A stretch of DNA of 64,000 bases, taken from Prostheceraeus crozeri (Eukaryota > Platyhelminthes > Polycladida > Euryleptidae). The DNA lies in NCBI GenBank assembly GCA_907163375.1, contig CAJQUW010002177.1, positions 62,001-126,000 on the forward strand, written 5' to 3'. A program made the translations under genes and the position numbers. This document shows positions 1-9,638 of this stretch, one piece after another. Every line of letters starts with the position of its first letter. Position 1 is the first letter of the stretch. The notes beneath the pieces are model-generated. The model worked only from the letters and a program-made list of their open reading frames with translations, was not told the origin of the DNA and made no database searches.

Positions 1-1156
1 AATCTTGAGAGTTATTATAGATTTCATGTTCAGTATCTACTAATATATTCAAATCTTTATCATATACTTGCATATGTTCACTTATGGTGTCAACACGTAT
101 TATTCCATATTTATGTTGTGTATAATATGATAAAGGCATATTTATTTTATAATTTTTATTAATATCATTAAAGAATGCTGCATTATTTTGTGTAGTTGTA
201 AAAAATGTTTGAATGTTTTCTCTAATCTTATTATCTGCATCACAAGCTTTATGAGCTAATACAACTATTTGAATATCTTGATGTCTTCCTTTTGTAAATA
301 TTTCTGACATATTTTTTTGTTTTGATAAACTTGCAACATCATCTAAAATTAATAAAGATTTATTTTCAGGTGTACCAGCAAAACTTTCCATATCTTGTAA
401 CTCATCTAATTGTTTATCATCATAAACGTTTGTAAAAGTTAGCCATTCAGAAGTATGCATACAAAAAATATGTACTTGTGTTTCATCCTTATAATATTTC
501 TTTATATATTTTTTAATAAACGTAGTCTTACCACTTCCAGTTTTACCGTAAACAATGAAATAAAAATTTTCTTGATACATTTTGCCTTGTTTAATATTTT
601 TATTATTAGTTTTATCCTTAATCTTATCCTCATCAGTTTTCCATCCTTTAGAATTTTTTATTTCTTGTTTATAAAAATTTATCCTCTTTTGTTCCTCTGT
701 TAGAAAGTAACCCAAGTGATTTCCAATACATATAACAAGATGATAAATAAAAAATATTAAAATACATGCAAATAATATTTTTATACAATGAAACTTTAAA
801 AAATTCCAAAGACGTGTAAGATCTGATTGTGCTATTTTTTTATTGGGAGGTGAATTAAGGGGTAGTGTCTCTAAATATTTTTTATTATATATATTATTAT
901 CTATAGTATTATATCTAGGATGATCTATAATATTATTAATATCTTTTACATATTCTACTTCGTCTTTATTTAGATTCGGATCTTGAGGGGATAGTGTATC
1001 TTGAAACTCAGTGTTATTTATATAATTATATATCATTTCATTTAATAGATTAAGAGATTTATGACGACTTAGATTACTTTTATTACTTTTTTCACTTTTA
1101 TTACTTTTAATTATAACCGGTGAATATAAATCTTCCAAATTTTCGCTTTTATTCAT
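1..1156 (-). pseudogene. Membrane-anchored P-loop ATPase of element A (3' end beyond window)
   Basis: Reads leftward from a start near 1156 and continues past position 1. It is nearly identical to the B gene at 18165-19715, including the Ser/Lys/Asn-rich N-terminus, the single membrane segment and the Walker A and B stretches. Position 1 corresponds to about 18537 of B, so roughly 370 bp lie outside the window. The frame is broken, with a few breaks. Confidence 0.75.
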
Positions 1157-1189
1157 TTAATATTTTTAAAATAAAAAATTTAGGAATTA

Positions 1190-1330
1190 TTATTTTTTAA
1201 TTCCGGACTCGCATTCTTACACTCTTATGAGTGTTTTTAACCTCTCTAGCACCTCCGGAATGTATATGTATTTTTGTTCCTATACTCAAAAGAAGTATGT
1301 TCCGAACCTCTCCTCTCCTCCGGAATGCAT
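1190..1330. promoter_or_regulatory. Conserved block upstream of the membrane ATPase gene (element A copy)
   Basis: A CCGGA-rich stretch with a CACTC...GAGTG stem and repeated TCCGGA/CTCCGGAATG words, conserved at 19745-19885 in B while neighbouring AT-rich DNA has diverged. It lies just upstream of the leftward ATPase gene. A promoter or 3'-end role is inference. Confidence 0.3.
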
Positions 1331-1379
1331 AAGACAATTTTAATAAAATAATATTTTATTCTTTATAAAAAAAATAATA

Positions 1380-1560
1380 TTTTAATATATATAAGACTTT
1401 TTAGTAGAAATACAACTAGTTTAATATATATAAGACTATTTTAATACATATAAGACTATTTTAATATATAAGTCTATTTTAATAATAAAAAGTAATTTTT
1501 TATCTAATATAGATTATTATTATTATTTTGATATAAATTATTATTATTATTTTGATATAA
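1380..1560. repeat. Short AT-rich tandem repeats (element A)
   Basis: Repeats of ATATATAAGACTATTTTA type and then ATTATTATTTTGATATAA type. The matching place in B has a different tandem repeat (20-bp units, 19936-20050), so this spacer evolves quickly. Confidence 0.6.
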
Positions 1561-2350
1561 ATTATTATTATGTTGATTAAGATCTTGATTAAGTTTCGGA
1601 CATAGTGTTACATGTCGCGGAAAATTTTTCTTTAATATAATTTTTTGACAACCTCTACATTTAACTTTTTCTTTTAAACAATCCTTACACTGATATTTAC
1701 TATCATAAAACTCTGTCTTAGGTTTAGTAATTTGACAACTTGTACATTGTCTTGTAGTACTTATACAAGAATTATAATGATTAGTAATTCCTTGAATTGT
1801 AAAATATTTATTACAATTACGACATAACTGATCTTTTAATTTATCTTTTTTATCTTTTTTAACCTCTTCTGGTTGTTTGCATAATTTTAAATGACGTGCA
1901 AAATTTTTAGACGTTATATTTTTATTACATCCGGAACATATTTGTTTTTGTTATTACATTCGACAAATTGATTTTGATCAACATAATTATTTTGTGCTAA
2001 ATAATTATTATTATTTTGTGCTAAATAATTATTGTTATTTTGTGCTAAATAATTATTATTATTTTGTCTAAGTGTATTTATCTAGGTGTATTTTTTCTAG
2101 CAGTATAAAGATTTTGAACTTGATCTGAAATAAATAAATGCTTTAATCTTTCTAATGGTTGCTCCGATTGAATATTATTATTAGGTTGAATACTATTATT
2201 ATGCTGAATATTATTATTAGGTTGAATACTATTATTAGGTTGAAATTGATTCATATGCATACCATATGGTGTGTTTTTCATATGAGAATATAATAGCGTT
2301 TGATTTAAAAAAAACATCTTACAAACTTGACAAATTTGAGTCATTTCCAT
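1560..2350 (-). pseudogene. Cysteine-rich zinc-finger protein of element A, broken
   Basis: The minus strand encodes a protein starting MEMTQICQVCKMFF with a C2H2-type finger in the first 25 residues, an Asn/Gln-rich repeat region (QPNNNIQ units), then several CxxC...HxxxC modules typical of small zinc-binding domains. B keeps only the C-terminal part (about 20050-20395). The frame is not continuous here, so it is broken. A DNA-binding or regulatory role is possible but not shown. Confidence 0.6.
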
Positions 2351-2449
2351 TTTTTTATTTTTATTAGAAAAAATTTTATTTTTTTATTTTTATTAGAAAA
2401 AATTTTATTTTTTTCCCATTATATAAAAAAATTTTTTTATTGTTAAAAA
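2350..2449. promoter_or_regulatory. AT-rich divergent intergenic region (element A)
   Basis: About 100 bp between the leftward zinc-protein gene and the rightward fibre-like gene, with two copies of a TTTTATTTTTATTAGAAAA repeat. It probably carries both promoters; no classical motif is seen. Confidence 0.3.
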
Positions 2450-2900
2450 ATGATGTTACCAAATGTTGGTGGAGGTGCATATATCCCGAATAATCGTGAA
2501 TTAGAAATAGAAATAGAAAATTATATCATGAAAACTGAAGACGTTTTATCTGGTCCATTGCATCTTTCTATTCTTCCGCAACAAAATACAGAGTTAACAA
2601 ATAAACAATATGTTGATACACAAATCAATGACTTAAAAGAAAAATATATAAACGATGTTATGGTTCCACTGATGAATGAATTGAAGTTGCTAAAACTTAA
2701 TGACAAATCATTAAACGAAAAATTATTAAAACTTGATAAAAAGGATAGAGATTAGATTTAGCTAGAAGCAGATATAGCAAAACTTTTTAAAAAGAATTCA
2801 GAACAATCAAAAATTTTAATATTACTTTCTTTAAATTTAAAATCTGCTGTAATTAAAAATAAACATCAGATAAAATTATTGAAAGAACAATTAGAAGATG
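2450..2900 (+). pseudogene. Fibre-like coiled-coil protein of element A, 5' part (interrupted by a Penelope-like element)
   Basis: Begins MMLPNVGGGAYIPNN and matches B's 20470-21357 gene. The Penelope-like element 2901-4735 is inserted here, with the duplicated target 2888-2900. The remainder of the gene is at 4736-5195. Broken beyond the insertion as well. Confidence 0.85.
2888..2900. repeat. 13-bp target-site duplication, left of Penelope-like element 1
   Basis: CAATTAGAAGATG occurs here and again at 4736-4748. B's intact fibre-like gene has a single copy at the same place, confirming the duplication. Confidence 0.92.
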
Positions 2901-2991
2901 TCGGAGTAGGTAAAAACAAGTTCTGTCTTCTTCTAAAATTTTATGGCTAAGAGATGACGTTAAAAGCTATTTACAGGCCCGACGTTTCACG
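2901..2991 (+). repeat. Left inverted arm of Penelope-like element 1
   Basis: Exact reverse complement of 4606-4696 as far as I can align by eye. It begins TCGGAGTAGG and ends GACGTTTCACG. Inverted pLTR pieces at the 5' end are a known by-product of Penelope integration. Confidence 0.9.
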
Positions 2992-3068
2992 TCTCTATAG
3001 AACGTCTCTATAGTACGGGAACGGAGGCTGCTCCGTTTCATGTTACTATCAAGGACCATAAGGATAAA

Positions 3069-4484
3069 GTGGATGGGTCGTTTCCCCTCCGCCCCATAGC
3101 GTCCTGTAAAAACACTCCGACAGAAAAAGTTGACTGGCTCCTGACTAAAATTCTAACTCAATTGACACGTTTCGTGCCGTCGTATATAGGAAATGCAGTA
3201 GACTTAATCGATAGGTTGCACCAAATACACTATAAAAGTAACAGTACTTTCATGTCCTTAGACGTAAAAAACCTTTACCCCAGTATACCCATAGCTGATG
3301 GGATTGAGGCTGTCATGGAATTTGTTAATGAAAATTGGAATAATATAAATTGTTTTGGTCTGGATCGTGACTCGGTTGCGAAGATGTTAAGTTTCATTTG
3401 TTATAACTACGAAATCAAATTTAATAATAAACATTATCTCCAAATAAAAGGATGCCCAATGGGATCTCATTTCGGCCCTCCGTTCGCGATTATTTATTTG
3501 CACAAATTGGAAACGGTTGCCTTAAAAGACTTGAAAGATAGGTATGGTATAGTCCCTGCCCTCTACGCTCGTTACATAGACGATATTATAATTGGACCGT
3601 TTGACAAAGGTAGTGACTTTTCTAAACTTTTGAAAACTTTTAACAGCATAAGTAGCGAAATTAAGTTCACCATGGAGGTACCTGAAAACGGAGTCTTAAA
3701 CTTCCTTGATTTAAGCATTTTTATAGAAAATGAAAACATCCATTACAACTGGTTTGAGAAACCCTATCATTCCGGCACTGCCTTACGGAAGGATAGCTAC
3801 GTACCAAGTCACGTAAAAAGCAACTATCTAAAAAATACTGTAGAGTACGTCCAAAAACGATGCAGCTCAGAAGCCGCGTTTGAAAACTCCAAAAATAAAC
3901 TAGACAAAAAGTTTCGTCAAAATGGTTACAAAACCTATCGCACTTTTAGAAATAGCAAAAATAAGTCTGTCCCTAAAAAACGCAACCCAAATATTCTTAA
4001 AATGAAATACATAAATGATAAAACTAGCTGTAAAATACGCACCCTTATTAAGAAATACAACTTACCTGTCAACCTAGTGGACATTCCAAACTCTAATCTT
4101 CATAGTAGCCTTCAAAACAAGCCTAAACATAATAAACATGAGAATTGCACGGTCTGTGATTGGTTACCTAGCAAATATACTTGCAAAGACAAATTCTTTG
4201 TTTACAAATTTACCTGTAAATTTTGTGCCAATTTTTATATAGGGCAGTCTAGTCGTCCTTTTAAATTACGTTTCATGGAACACGCGCGTTCTTTTAACAA
4301 TAAGACCAGCAGTGCACTGGCAGACCACAGATCTCAATGCAAGCATATTGTGTCTATTGACAACTTCACTTTAGATATCTTGGACAAATGTAAGAATCCT
4401 GTCGACACTCGTTTGAGTGAAGCTCGTTGTATCAAGAGCATGAAGCCCAACATTAACCGCAAACATGAACTGATTGATTTTTAG
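3069..4484 (+). CDS. Penelope-like reverse transcriptase with GIY-YIG endonuclease
   Basis: A 471-residue open frame. RT motifs appear in order: motif A FMSLDVKNLYPSIP (Asp65), motif B GCPMGSHFGPPFA (about 128-140) and motif C YIDD (169-172). A basic linker follows, then a Cys pair (CTVCDW, CKFC) and a GIY-YIG-type module (VYKFTC...FYIGQSS...EH, about 375-405). The C-terminal nuclease is the canonical Penelope layout. The first Met is an arbitrary start: the frame is open upstream with HVTIKDHKD, part of the RT fold, and the true N-terminus is missing. The product would copy its RNA and nick target DNA; this truncated copy is unlikely to act on its own. Confidence 0.9.
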   Translation: MDGSFPLRPIASCKNTPTEKVDWLLTKILTQLTRFVPSYIGNAVDLIDRLHQIHYKSNSTFMSLDVKNLYPSIPIADGIEAVMEFVNENWNNINCFGLDRDSVAKMLSFICYNYEIKFNNKHYLQIKGCPMGSHFGPPFAIIYLHKLETVALKDLKDRYGIVPALYARYIDDIIIGPFDKGSDFSKLLKTFNSISSEIKFTMEVPENGVLNFLDLSIFIENENIHYNWFEKPYHSGTALRKDSYVPSHVKSNYLKNTVEYVQKRCSSEAAFENSKNKLDKKFRQNGYKTYRTFRNSKNKSVPKKRNPNILKMKYINDKTSCKIRTLIKKYNLPVNLVDIPNSNLHSSLQNKPKHNKHENCTVCDWLPSKYTCKDKFFVYKFTCKFCANFYIGQSSRPFKLRFMEHARSFNNKTSSALADHRSQCKHIVSIDNFTLDILDKCKNPVDTRLSEARCIKSMKPNINRKHELIDF

Positions 4485-4504
4485 TCTGATTCTCACATCC
4501 CACA

Positions 4505-4520
4505 CACCACTATATAAGGT
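4505..4520 (+). promoter_or_regulatory. TATA-like box in the Penelope-like terminal repeat
   Basis: ACTATATAAGG lies 3' of the RT frame, in the part corresponding to the pLTR, where Penelope-like elements carry their internal promoter in full-length copies. The assignment is by position and motif only. Confidence 0.4.
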
Positions 4521-4587
4521 TGCAGAGCTTTGTCATCACGCTCTCCTTACGCTGTCGGTCTTACTTGTGGTTTTAGCTTGTGTTGCC

Positions 4588-4620
4588 CCTGAGGAAGCGC
4601 GAAGGCGTGAAACGTCGGGC
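4588..4620 (+). ncRNA. Hammerhead-like ribozyme motif in Penelope-like element 1
   Basis: A CTGAGGA box, a GC-rich stem (CGC/GCG, loop GAAG) and GAAACGTC follow in the order and spacing of the hammerhead core (CUGANGA, stem II, GAAA, NUH cleavage site). Penelope-like pLTRs are known to encode minimal hammerheads. Stem II is short with a bulged G, so activity is uncertain. Confidence 0.6.
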
Positions 4621-4696
4621 CTGTAAATAGCTTTTAACGTCATCTCTTAGCCATAAAATTTTAGAAGAAGACAGAACTTGTTTTTACCTACTCCGA
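4606..4696 (+). repeat. Right inverted arm of Penelope-like element 1
   Basis: Pairs with 2901-2991. It overlaps the 3' half of the hammerhead-like motif, so the left arm carries an antisense copy of that half. Confidence 0.9.
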
Positions 4697-4735
4697 TATG
4701 AAACGTAGTCTTCTGTTCGCGGCCATCCTATTCAT

Positions 4736-4748
4736 CAATTAGAAGATG
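4736..4748. repeat. 13-bp target-site duplication, right of Penelope-like element 1
   Basis: Second copy of CAATTAGAAGATG; the fibre-like gene of element A resumes here. Confidence 0.92.
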
Positions 4749-5195
4749 AAATAGAAAAACTACCTGAAAGAATTAAAAAAAATTTAAAGCAGTTACAAAC
4801 TACATTCCAGAAAAGTGTTGATGAATTAAGTTCTAAAATTACTCAACAAATGAAAAAAGATGAATAGAATAATAAATGAAGTAAACTCGCTTAATCAAAA
4901 AGTTGTTAAAATAAAAGCTCTTAAAATCAATTTAGAAAATGAATTAAAGAAAAAATTATTAGAAAACTCTAAAGAAAATAAAGAACAGTTAGATGCTGTT
5001 AAAAGACAATTAGATGTTCTTAAAATTAAGTTAAACGCTCTTAAAACGGCGTTGAAGATGAATCAGGAGAAAATGCAAGTTAATAGAAAAGAAATTAAAG
5101 TACATCACACGCTGCTTGACGCAATAGATAAAGTGCAACGGAAAATTAATAAAGTTATCACGAAGTTGTTGGACATTCACACACGTAAATCTTAA
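4736..5195 (+). pseudogene. Fibre-like coiled-coil protein of element A, 3' part
   Basis: Continues the gene begun at 2450 after the Penelope insertion. It encodes the Lys/Glu/Leu-rich coiled coil ending with a basic HTRKS tail, matching residues about 140-295 of the B protein. Broken. Confidence 0.8.
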
Positions 5196-5234
5196 CATAA
5201 ATATTTTTTCCAAAAGTCAAATTTATTCCTAAAA

Positions 5235-5746
5235 ATGTCTATAATTTATAAACACAATCTTAAACATTTTGCTTCAAATAAAAAAATTTCTCATGAACCA
5301 TCTATGAAATCTGTTTACCATTATAACAGTGTAGAAACAATGCAAAAAGAAGGGGATAGTATATTTTCTGGTATTGGAAGTATCGTTAACTTAATTAAAA
5401 ATAATAAAGATTTGATTACATCTGCTGCCAAAGGAGCAGCTGCTATAGGTAGTACAGCTAGTGCCATATCAAATGCTGTTAAGTTTCAAAACGAATTAAA
5501 ACAACTAGAAACTATTCGTAAACTTAAAAATGATTCTGAAGAACTAAAAAATTTAAAAAAACTTTCAGAGGAAACGAAAAACAAAATTGCTAACATAGCT
5601 GTGGGGGTGAAACCTTGAGGAGCGGAGCTCCGTCTGATAGTAAACATAATGAAAAAACAATTGAAGAAATAAGAGGTAATGGTGTTAACAGCAACCTTCG
5701 GTCTAACCAGCAAAGCTGTAGCGGAGCTGCTCTAGCAAAATTCTAA
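5235..5746 (+). pseudogene. Small amphipathic/Ala-rich protein of element A
   Basis: Homolog of B's 21812-22372 gene (186 residues). Starts MSIIYKHNLKHFASN; the middle is a Gly/Ala/Ile-rich segment (GIGSIVNLIKNNKDLITSAAKGAAAIG), then a charged coiled-coil stretch. It lacks the 36-nt double-hairpin insert of the B copy. Broken near its 3' end. The small size, the amphipathic core and the place just before the capsid gene suggest a minor virion or membrane-active protein; this is inference. Confidence 0.65.
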
Positions 5747-5812
5747 AATTATATTTAGTAAAATTTTTTCTGTGTGTGAGAAAAACAAAAAGTCAAATTA
5801 TTTTTTACAAAA

Positions 5813-7147
5813 ATGTCTTCCTCGTTTGAAAGAAAATTTAGATTAGACGATCCTCCGGTCGTCAGTTATAATCAAAAAAAGAATGACTATATAAGAATTG
5901 CTATGAATCCCGGATCTTCCAGTAGAGTAAATACTGGAGGAGATTTAATTTTTGAAGTTGATAATCAGCAGAGTTATTTATATCTACCTGATTCGTTTTT
6001 ACACTGTGAATATTCTTTATATAGTGATGCCAATTTTACAACACCATTACCAGATACCGATAATATTGCACTAGAGAATAATTTCTTTCCAAGATTATTT
6101 ACACAAATGCGTTTAGATGTTGCAACTCAAAATATAGAAACAATAAGTGATTCTCCAGGTGTAATTGATACAATGCTTAGATTTGTAACAATTGGTGAAA
6201 ATAATAAAAAGTATGAAATCGAAGGTTGGTTTCCTGATACTAATGATGGTATAATTATAGATGATTTAACTCACGCTGGAACAGATGCAGCAGGAATTGC
6301 GAAAGATGTAGAAAATATTGCAAAACATTTAAATAAAACAAACAATAGTGCATATAAAGAAAGACGTGAATTTAACAAGAAAAGTAAACAGACAGTAAAT
6401 TGGTCATTGTCTCCATTATTCGGTTATTTAGATTATGATAAAATATCATATCAATTAAAATTTGAATTAATAATTCATCGCACAGCAAATAATGAATTAA
6501 TCTTTTTTGGTAAGACTGGAAAAAAAGCATATTTAAAAATTGATAGACTTGAATGGTGGATTAAGCATATTACTCCTAGTTTAGAGGTTGAAACAGCTAT
6601 TGCAAAAAGATTAAATACTAACAAACCAATTCCAGTAAATTTTCTAAAGCGTACTGCTAGTTCAGTAACTTTTTCCGAACAAAGATTTAACTGGCATTTT
6701 ACTAGAACTGCGAATACTCCAAGATATTTATTACTAACTTTTCAAAGAAATAATTCTCCAAGTTTTGATAAGAACAACAATCTTTTTCATATTAATACAA
6801 TTCGAGGTTTACAACTTTCATTAAATCAAACCCGGTATCCAACTGATCCATTAAGATTCGATGATACCAATAATCAATTTATGGAAGGATATGATTCTTA
6901 TCGAAATCTTTGTATAGAATTTGGAGTTGAACCACAATTAACTCCTGGAGATTGGAGACATTTATATCCAATTTTCTGTTTCGATTTGAGTGCACAATCA
7001 GAAGATATTATTAAAAATGGTTGTGATGTAACAATTAATATTGAAAAGAAAGATTCCACAACTTCATTGATGGCTTATGGTTTATTGCTAGAAGATGCAA
7101 AATATTCTATTGAAGTTCTTAATGGAAAGATGGCAAGGATCGGTTAA
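5813..7147 (+). CDS. Capsid protein of element A (F54H12.2-like, probable major capsid)
   Basis: A 444-residue frame, whole, starting MSSSFERKFRLDD after an ACAAAAATG context. The C-terminal half has features I associate with the F54H12.2-like family found next to Polinton integrases in invertebrates: NQTRYPTDPLRF, GDWRHLYPIFCFDLS, then a closing stretch ending LLLEDAKYSIEVLNGK. That family is the proposed double jelly-roll capsid protein, though this one is shorter than many Polinton capsid proteins, so the fold needs a structure search. Nearly identical to B's broken copy at 22465-23799. A hairpin cluster (7156-7194) follows the stop. Confidence 0.75.
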   Translation: MSSSFERKFRLDDPPVVSYNQKKNDYIRIAMNPGSSSRVNTGGDLIFEVDNQQSYLYLPDSFLHCEYSLYSDANFTTPLPDTDNIALENNFFPRLFTQMRLDVATQNIETISDSPGVIDTMLRFVTIGENNKKYEIEGWFPDTNDGIIIDDLTHAGTDAAGIAKDVENIAKHLNKTNNSAYKERREFNKKSKQTVNWSLSPLFGYLDYDKISYQLKFELIIHRTANNELIFFGKTGKKAYLKIDRLEWWIKHITPSLEVETAIAKRLNTNKPIPVNFLKRTASSVTFSEQRFNWHFTRTANTPRYLLLTFQRNNSPSFDKNNNLFHINTIRGLQLSLNQTRYPTDPLRFDDTNNQFMEGYDSYRNLCIEFGVEPQLTPGDWRHLYPIFCFDLSAQSEDIIKNGCDVTINIEKKDSTTSLMAYGLLLEDAKYSIEVLNGKMARIG

Positions 7148-7155
7148 TAACCTGA

Positions 7156-7194
7156 GGACCTTTGGTCCGATAGGCTAAAGCCCAAGACTTCGTC
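7156..7194 (+). repeat. Three-hairpin cluster after the capsid gene (element A only)
   Basis: Three perfect stems in a row: GGACC/GGTCC with loop TTT (7156-7168), GGCT/AGCC with loop AA (7173-7182) and GAC/GTC with loop TTC (7186-7194). The corresponding place in B (after 23799) has none. Confidence 0.85.
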
Positions 7195-7262
7195 GATTAA
7201 TTAATTAATTATTTTTTTTTGTAACTTAAAATTTTTCGTAACTTAAAATTTTTTTATTAAAA

Positions 7263-7744
7263 ATGTCGCAAGCGAAAAGTAATAATAATAAAAGTGTTGA
7301 ATTAAAATTACGTAATATTGTTGACAAAAATACCCCTAAAACTATTACGATTAACAAAAAAAGTATTACATAAGTAAACCAATGATAGAGAATATTCAAT
7401 TACAAGAAGAAAAGAATGGCGGGATTCTCCCATTAATTCCACTAATAATAGGTGGCATAGCAGCTGCAGGAAGTGTTGCAGGTGGGACAGCTGGTATTGT
7501 CCAAGCAGTAAATAAAAATAAATCAGAGAAGGCAGCATTAGAAGAACAAAAACGTCATAATAGAGAGTTAGAGAAAGTTGCTAGGGGAGAAGGAGTAGTA
7601 GATAATTTTATTAGTAAATTAAAATTAGTTGATGAAGGAAAACGAGTTCTTAAAAATATTCTCCACAATGTTGATGATTTAATTGAAATTAAAGAAACTA
7701 AAGATGGTTCTGGAATATATCTAAGTCCTAGTATGATAAGGTAA
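7263..7744 (+). pseudogene. Small hydrophobic-segment protein of element A
   Basis: Homolog of B's 23998-24555 gene, starting MSQAKSN after TTAAAAATG. It keeps the GGILPLIPLIIGGIAAAG hydrophobic stretch and the C-terminal SGIYLSPSMIR. It lacks the 72-nt double-hairpin insert found in B. Broken, about one break. A GAACC/GGTTC hairpin (7753-7765) lies just past the stop in both elements. Confidence 0.75.
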
Positions 7745-7752
7745 TAACCTCA

Positions 7753-7765
7753 GAACCTTTGGTTC
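7753..7765 (+). terminator. Hairpin just downstream of the small hydrophobic gene (A copy)
   Basis: A perfect 5-bp stem GAACC/GGTTC with loop TTT, 8 bases past the stop and followed by an AT-rich run. The same hairpin is at 24564-24576 in B. It could be a 3'-end processing signal or one more hairpin insert present before A and B split. Confidence 0.35.
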
Positions 7766-8285
7766 CTTTCGGTAAAACATTTATTTTATTTTATCCTTAA
7801 AAATATTTTATCTTTTAAAATGGATTCCGAAAATTTAATTAAATTAAATTAAAAATTGCTAATTTAGATTTATTAAATTATCTATTAAAAGTACATAAAA
7901 CCTCAAATTGTAAAATTTATGAAGGTAACGACATACAAAAAACATTAGAAAACTTTCCTGGATTTATTTGGAGTAAATATTCGAAAGAAAAACATCTTCC
8001 TGGTCATTCATATACCGGTCCAGGAACTCGATTAGATATAAGACTAGATGAGAATAATAAACCGAAACAAGGTGAGTAGCCAATAAATAGAGTAGACGCC
8101 GCCGCTTATAGACATGATTTAACTTATCGAAATCATGATCTAAGTTCTCGACATGCAGCTGATAAGAAGATGATTCAAGAATTAGATAGTATTCAAAATC
8201 CTACATTTAGAGAAAAAATTGAAAGAATGTTTGTTAAGAAAGCTTTACAAGCTAAAATATTATTCGGCCAGGGGATAGATGAAAC

Positions 8286-8314
8286 GACAGCAAAGCTGTC
8301 TGAGAGCAACGCTC
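8286..8314 (+). repeat. Double hairpin in the integrase gene of element A
   Basis: GACAGC/GCTGTC (loop AAA, 8286-8300) followed by GAGC/GCTC (loop AAC, 8304-8314). B shares only the second hairpin, in a threefold 27-nt repeat (about 25130-25217). Confidence 0.85.
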
Positions 8315-8965
8315 GAACCTATGTCTCTGAAATTCATAGGGAATACAGAAAGCTGAAATATCTATTAAAAGTAAAAGTATTTAATAAAGATGATATTTGG
8401 AGTGCTGATCTTATTCATATGCCGAATGAAAGGGACTACAAATACGCATTGACCGTTATATATTTATATACACGATACGCTTGGGTAAAGCCTTTAAAAA
8501 ATAAAAGTGGTCTATCAGTTAAATATGCGTTTGAAGAAATCTTTAAAGAAAGTAAGAGAAATCCAAAAAAATTGTTTGTTGATGAAGGGTCGGAATTTTA
8601 TAACCGAAACGTTCAGCCACTATTTGAAACTGTGTATTCAACTGAAAACGCTGGAAAGGCTGTAGTAATAGAAAGATTCAATAGATCATTAAAAAATAAA
8701 ATTTTCAAAAAATTTACTCAGCAAGGAAATCAGAAATGGTTGAAGATATTACCAGGAGTTGTAGAAGAGTACAATAATAATGTTCATTCTGGTATTGAAG
8801 AAACTCCAAAGAATGCTTCTGACGATCCTGATTTGATAAGAAAAACAATATTCGAGAATAATTATTCGAATGAGAGTAATCCGAATTTGCAGAAACTTAA
8901 GCCGAAATTTAAAATTGGTGATAGAGTTAGAATATTTAAGTATAAGAATAAATTTGAAAAAGGCT

Positions 8966-8971
8966 ACGTCG
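8966..8971. repeat. Left target-site duplication of Polinton B
   Basis: The hexamer acgtcg directly precedes the AGTAATGG start of element B and is repeated exactly at 28214-28219. A 6-bp duplication is characteristic of Polinton integrases. Removing B joins two parts of the integrase gene of element A. Confidence 0.95.
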
Positions 8972-9273
8972 AGTAATGGTCAAAAGACTGTTCCAGGACA
9001 GGACACCCATAAAAATAAAAAAAATTGGTATCTTTAAAAACGACATAAATTCATGAATTTAGTCCCTTTTTCAGGTTTTTAAGACCTGAATTCATGAATT
9101 TAGTTCATTCAAAAAGTACCATTTTTTCAAAAAATGGTATTTTTAAAAACAACATAAATTCATGAATTTGAACCCTTTTTCAGGTTATGAAGACCTAAAT
9201 TCATAAATTTAAGCGTTTTTAAAAATACCCAGTTTTTCAAATTTTTCAAAATCTCAAATTTGAGAATTGCAAT

Positions 9274-9301
9274 CGGGCGAAGCCCTAGAACCTTCGGTTC
9301 G
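9274..9301 (+). repeat. Double-hairpin element, canonical 28-nt core, in left TIR of B
   Basis: C, then stem GGGC/GCCC (loop GAA), spacer TA, stem GAACC/GGTTC (loop TTC), then G. Flanked on both sides by AT. The right TIR and A's right TIR lack it: the empty site reads CAATTTTCACC on the corresponding strand, so the net insertion is 30 nt. Confidence 0.92.
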
Positions 9302-9462
9302 ATTTTCACCCTTAAAATCATGACCGTTCCAGGACACCGAAAAAATCAGAAAAGTTAAGAATCTCAAATTTGTGAATTACAATTTTTACCTTGAAAATCA
9401 TGACCGTTCTAGGACACTAAAAATTATAAAAGTTAAGAATCTCAAAATTTGAGAATTACAAT

Positions 9463-9490
9463 CGGGCGAAGCCCTAGAACCTTCGGTTCG
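9463..9490 (+). repeat. Double-hairpin element, second copy in left TIR of B
   Basis: Same 28-nt sequence as 9274-9301, again between AT and AT, in the third tandem unit of the TIR. Absent from the right TIR. Confidence 0.9.
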
Positions 9491-9638
9491 ATTTTCACCC
9501 CCGCTTAAATCATGACCGTTCAAGGTCATCTAAAACCGGACACCGAAAATCATAAAAGTTGAGAATTTCAAATTCATGAGTTTAGACGTTTTTCAGGTTT
9601 TTAAAATATATCATGTGACTAATAATATTTCTTTAAAA

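Larger units (their letters stand above)
2901..4735 (+). mobile_element. Penelope-like retroelement 1 (RT + C-terminal GIY-YIG), 5'-truncated
   Basis: An 1835-bp insertion in element A, bounded by a 13-bp duplication. The first 91 bp (2901-2991) are an exact inverted copy of 4606-4696, the inverted pLTR arrangement known in Penelope-like elements. A 39-bp tail follows the right arm. The interior has one long frame encoding reverse transcriptase and a GIY-YIG nuclease. The RT lacks the usual N-terminal region, so the copy is 5'-truncated. It lies in the coding orientation of its target gene. Confidence 0.92.
7820..8971 (+). pseudogene. PLA2-like/integrase fusion gene of element A, 5' part (split by element B)
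   Basis: Homolog of B's 24632-26038 gene: PLA2-like domain (YTGPG...HDLxY), then integrase core (DIWSADLIHMP...). Element B inserts near the codons for the C-terminal SH3-like region; the last about 45 codons lie at 28214-28356. Also broken by a small number of other breaks. It carries its own double hairpin (8286-8314), and has an empty site at 8435-8436 where B has an insert. Confidence 0.85.

Noticed and set aside
455-703. Plus-strand hydrophobic frame
   Set aside because: Antisense shadow of the membrane ATPase gene of element A; no start context or homology.
9274-9490. Hairpins as tRNA-like or SINE sequences
   Set aside because: 28-nt cores with two tiny stems have no A/B boxes, cloverleaf or poly(A) tail.
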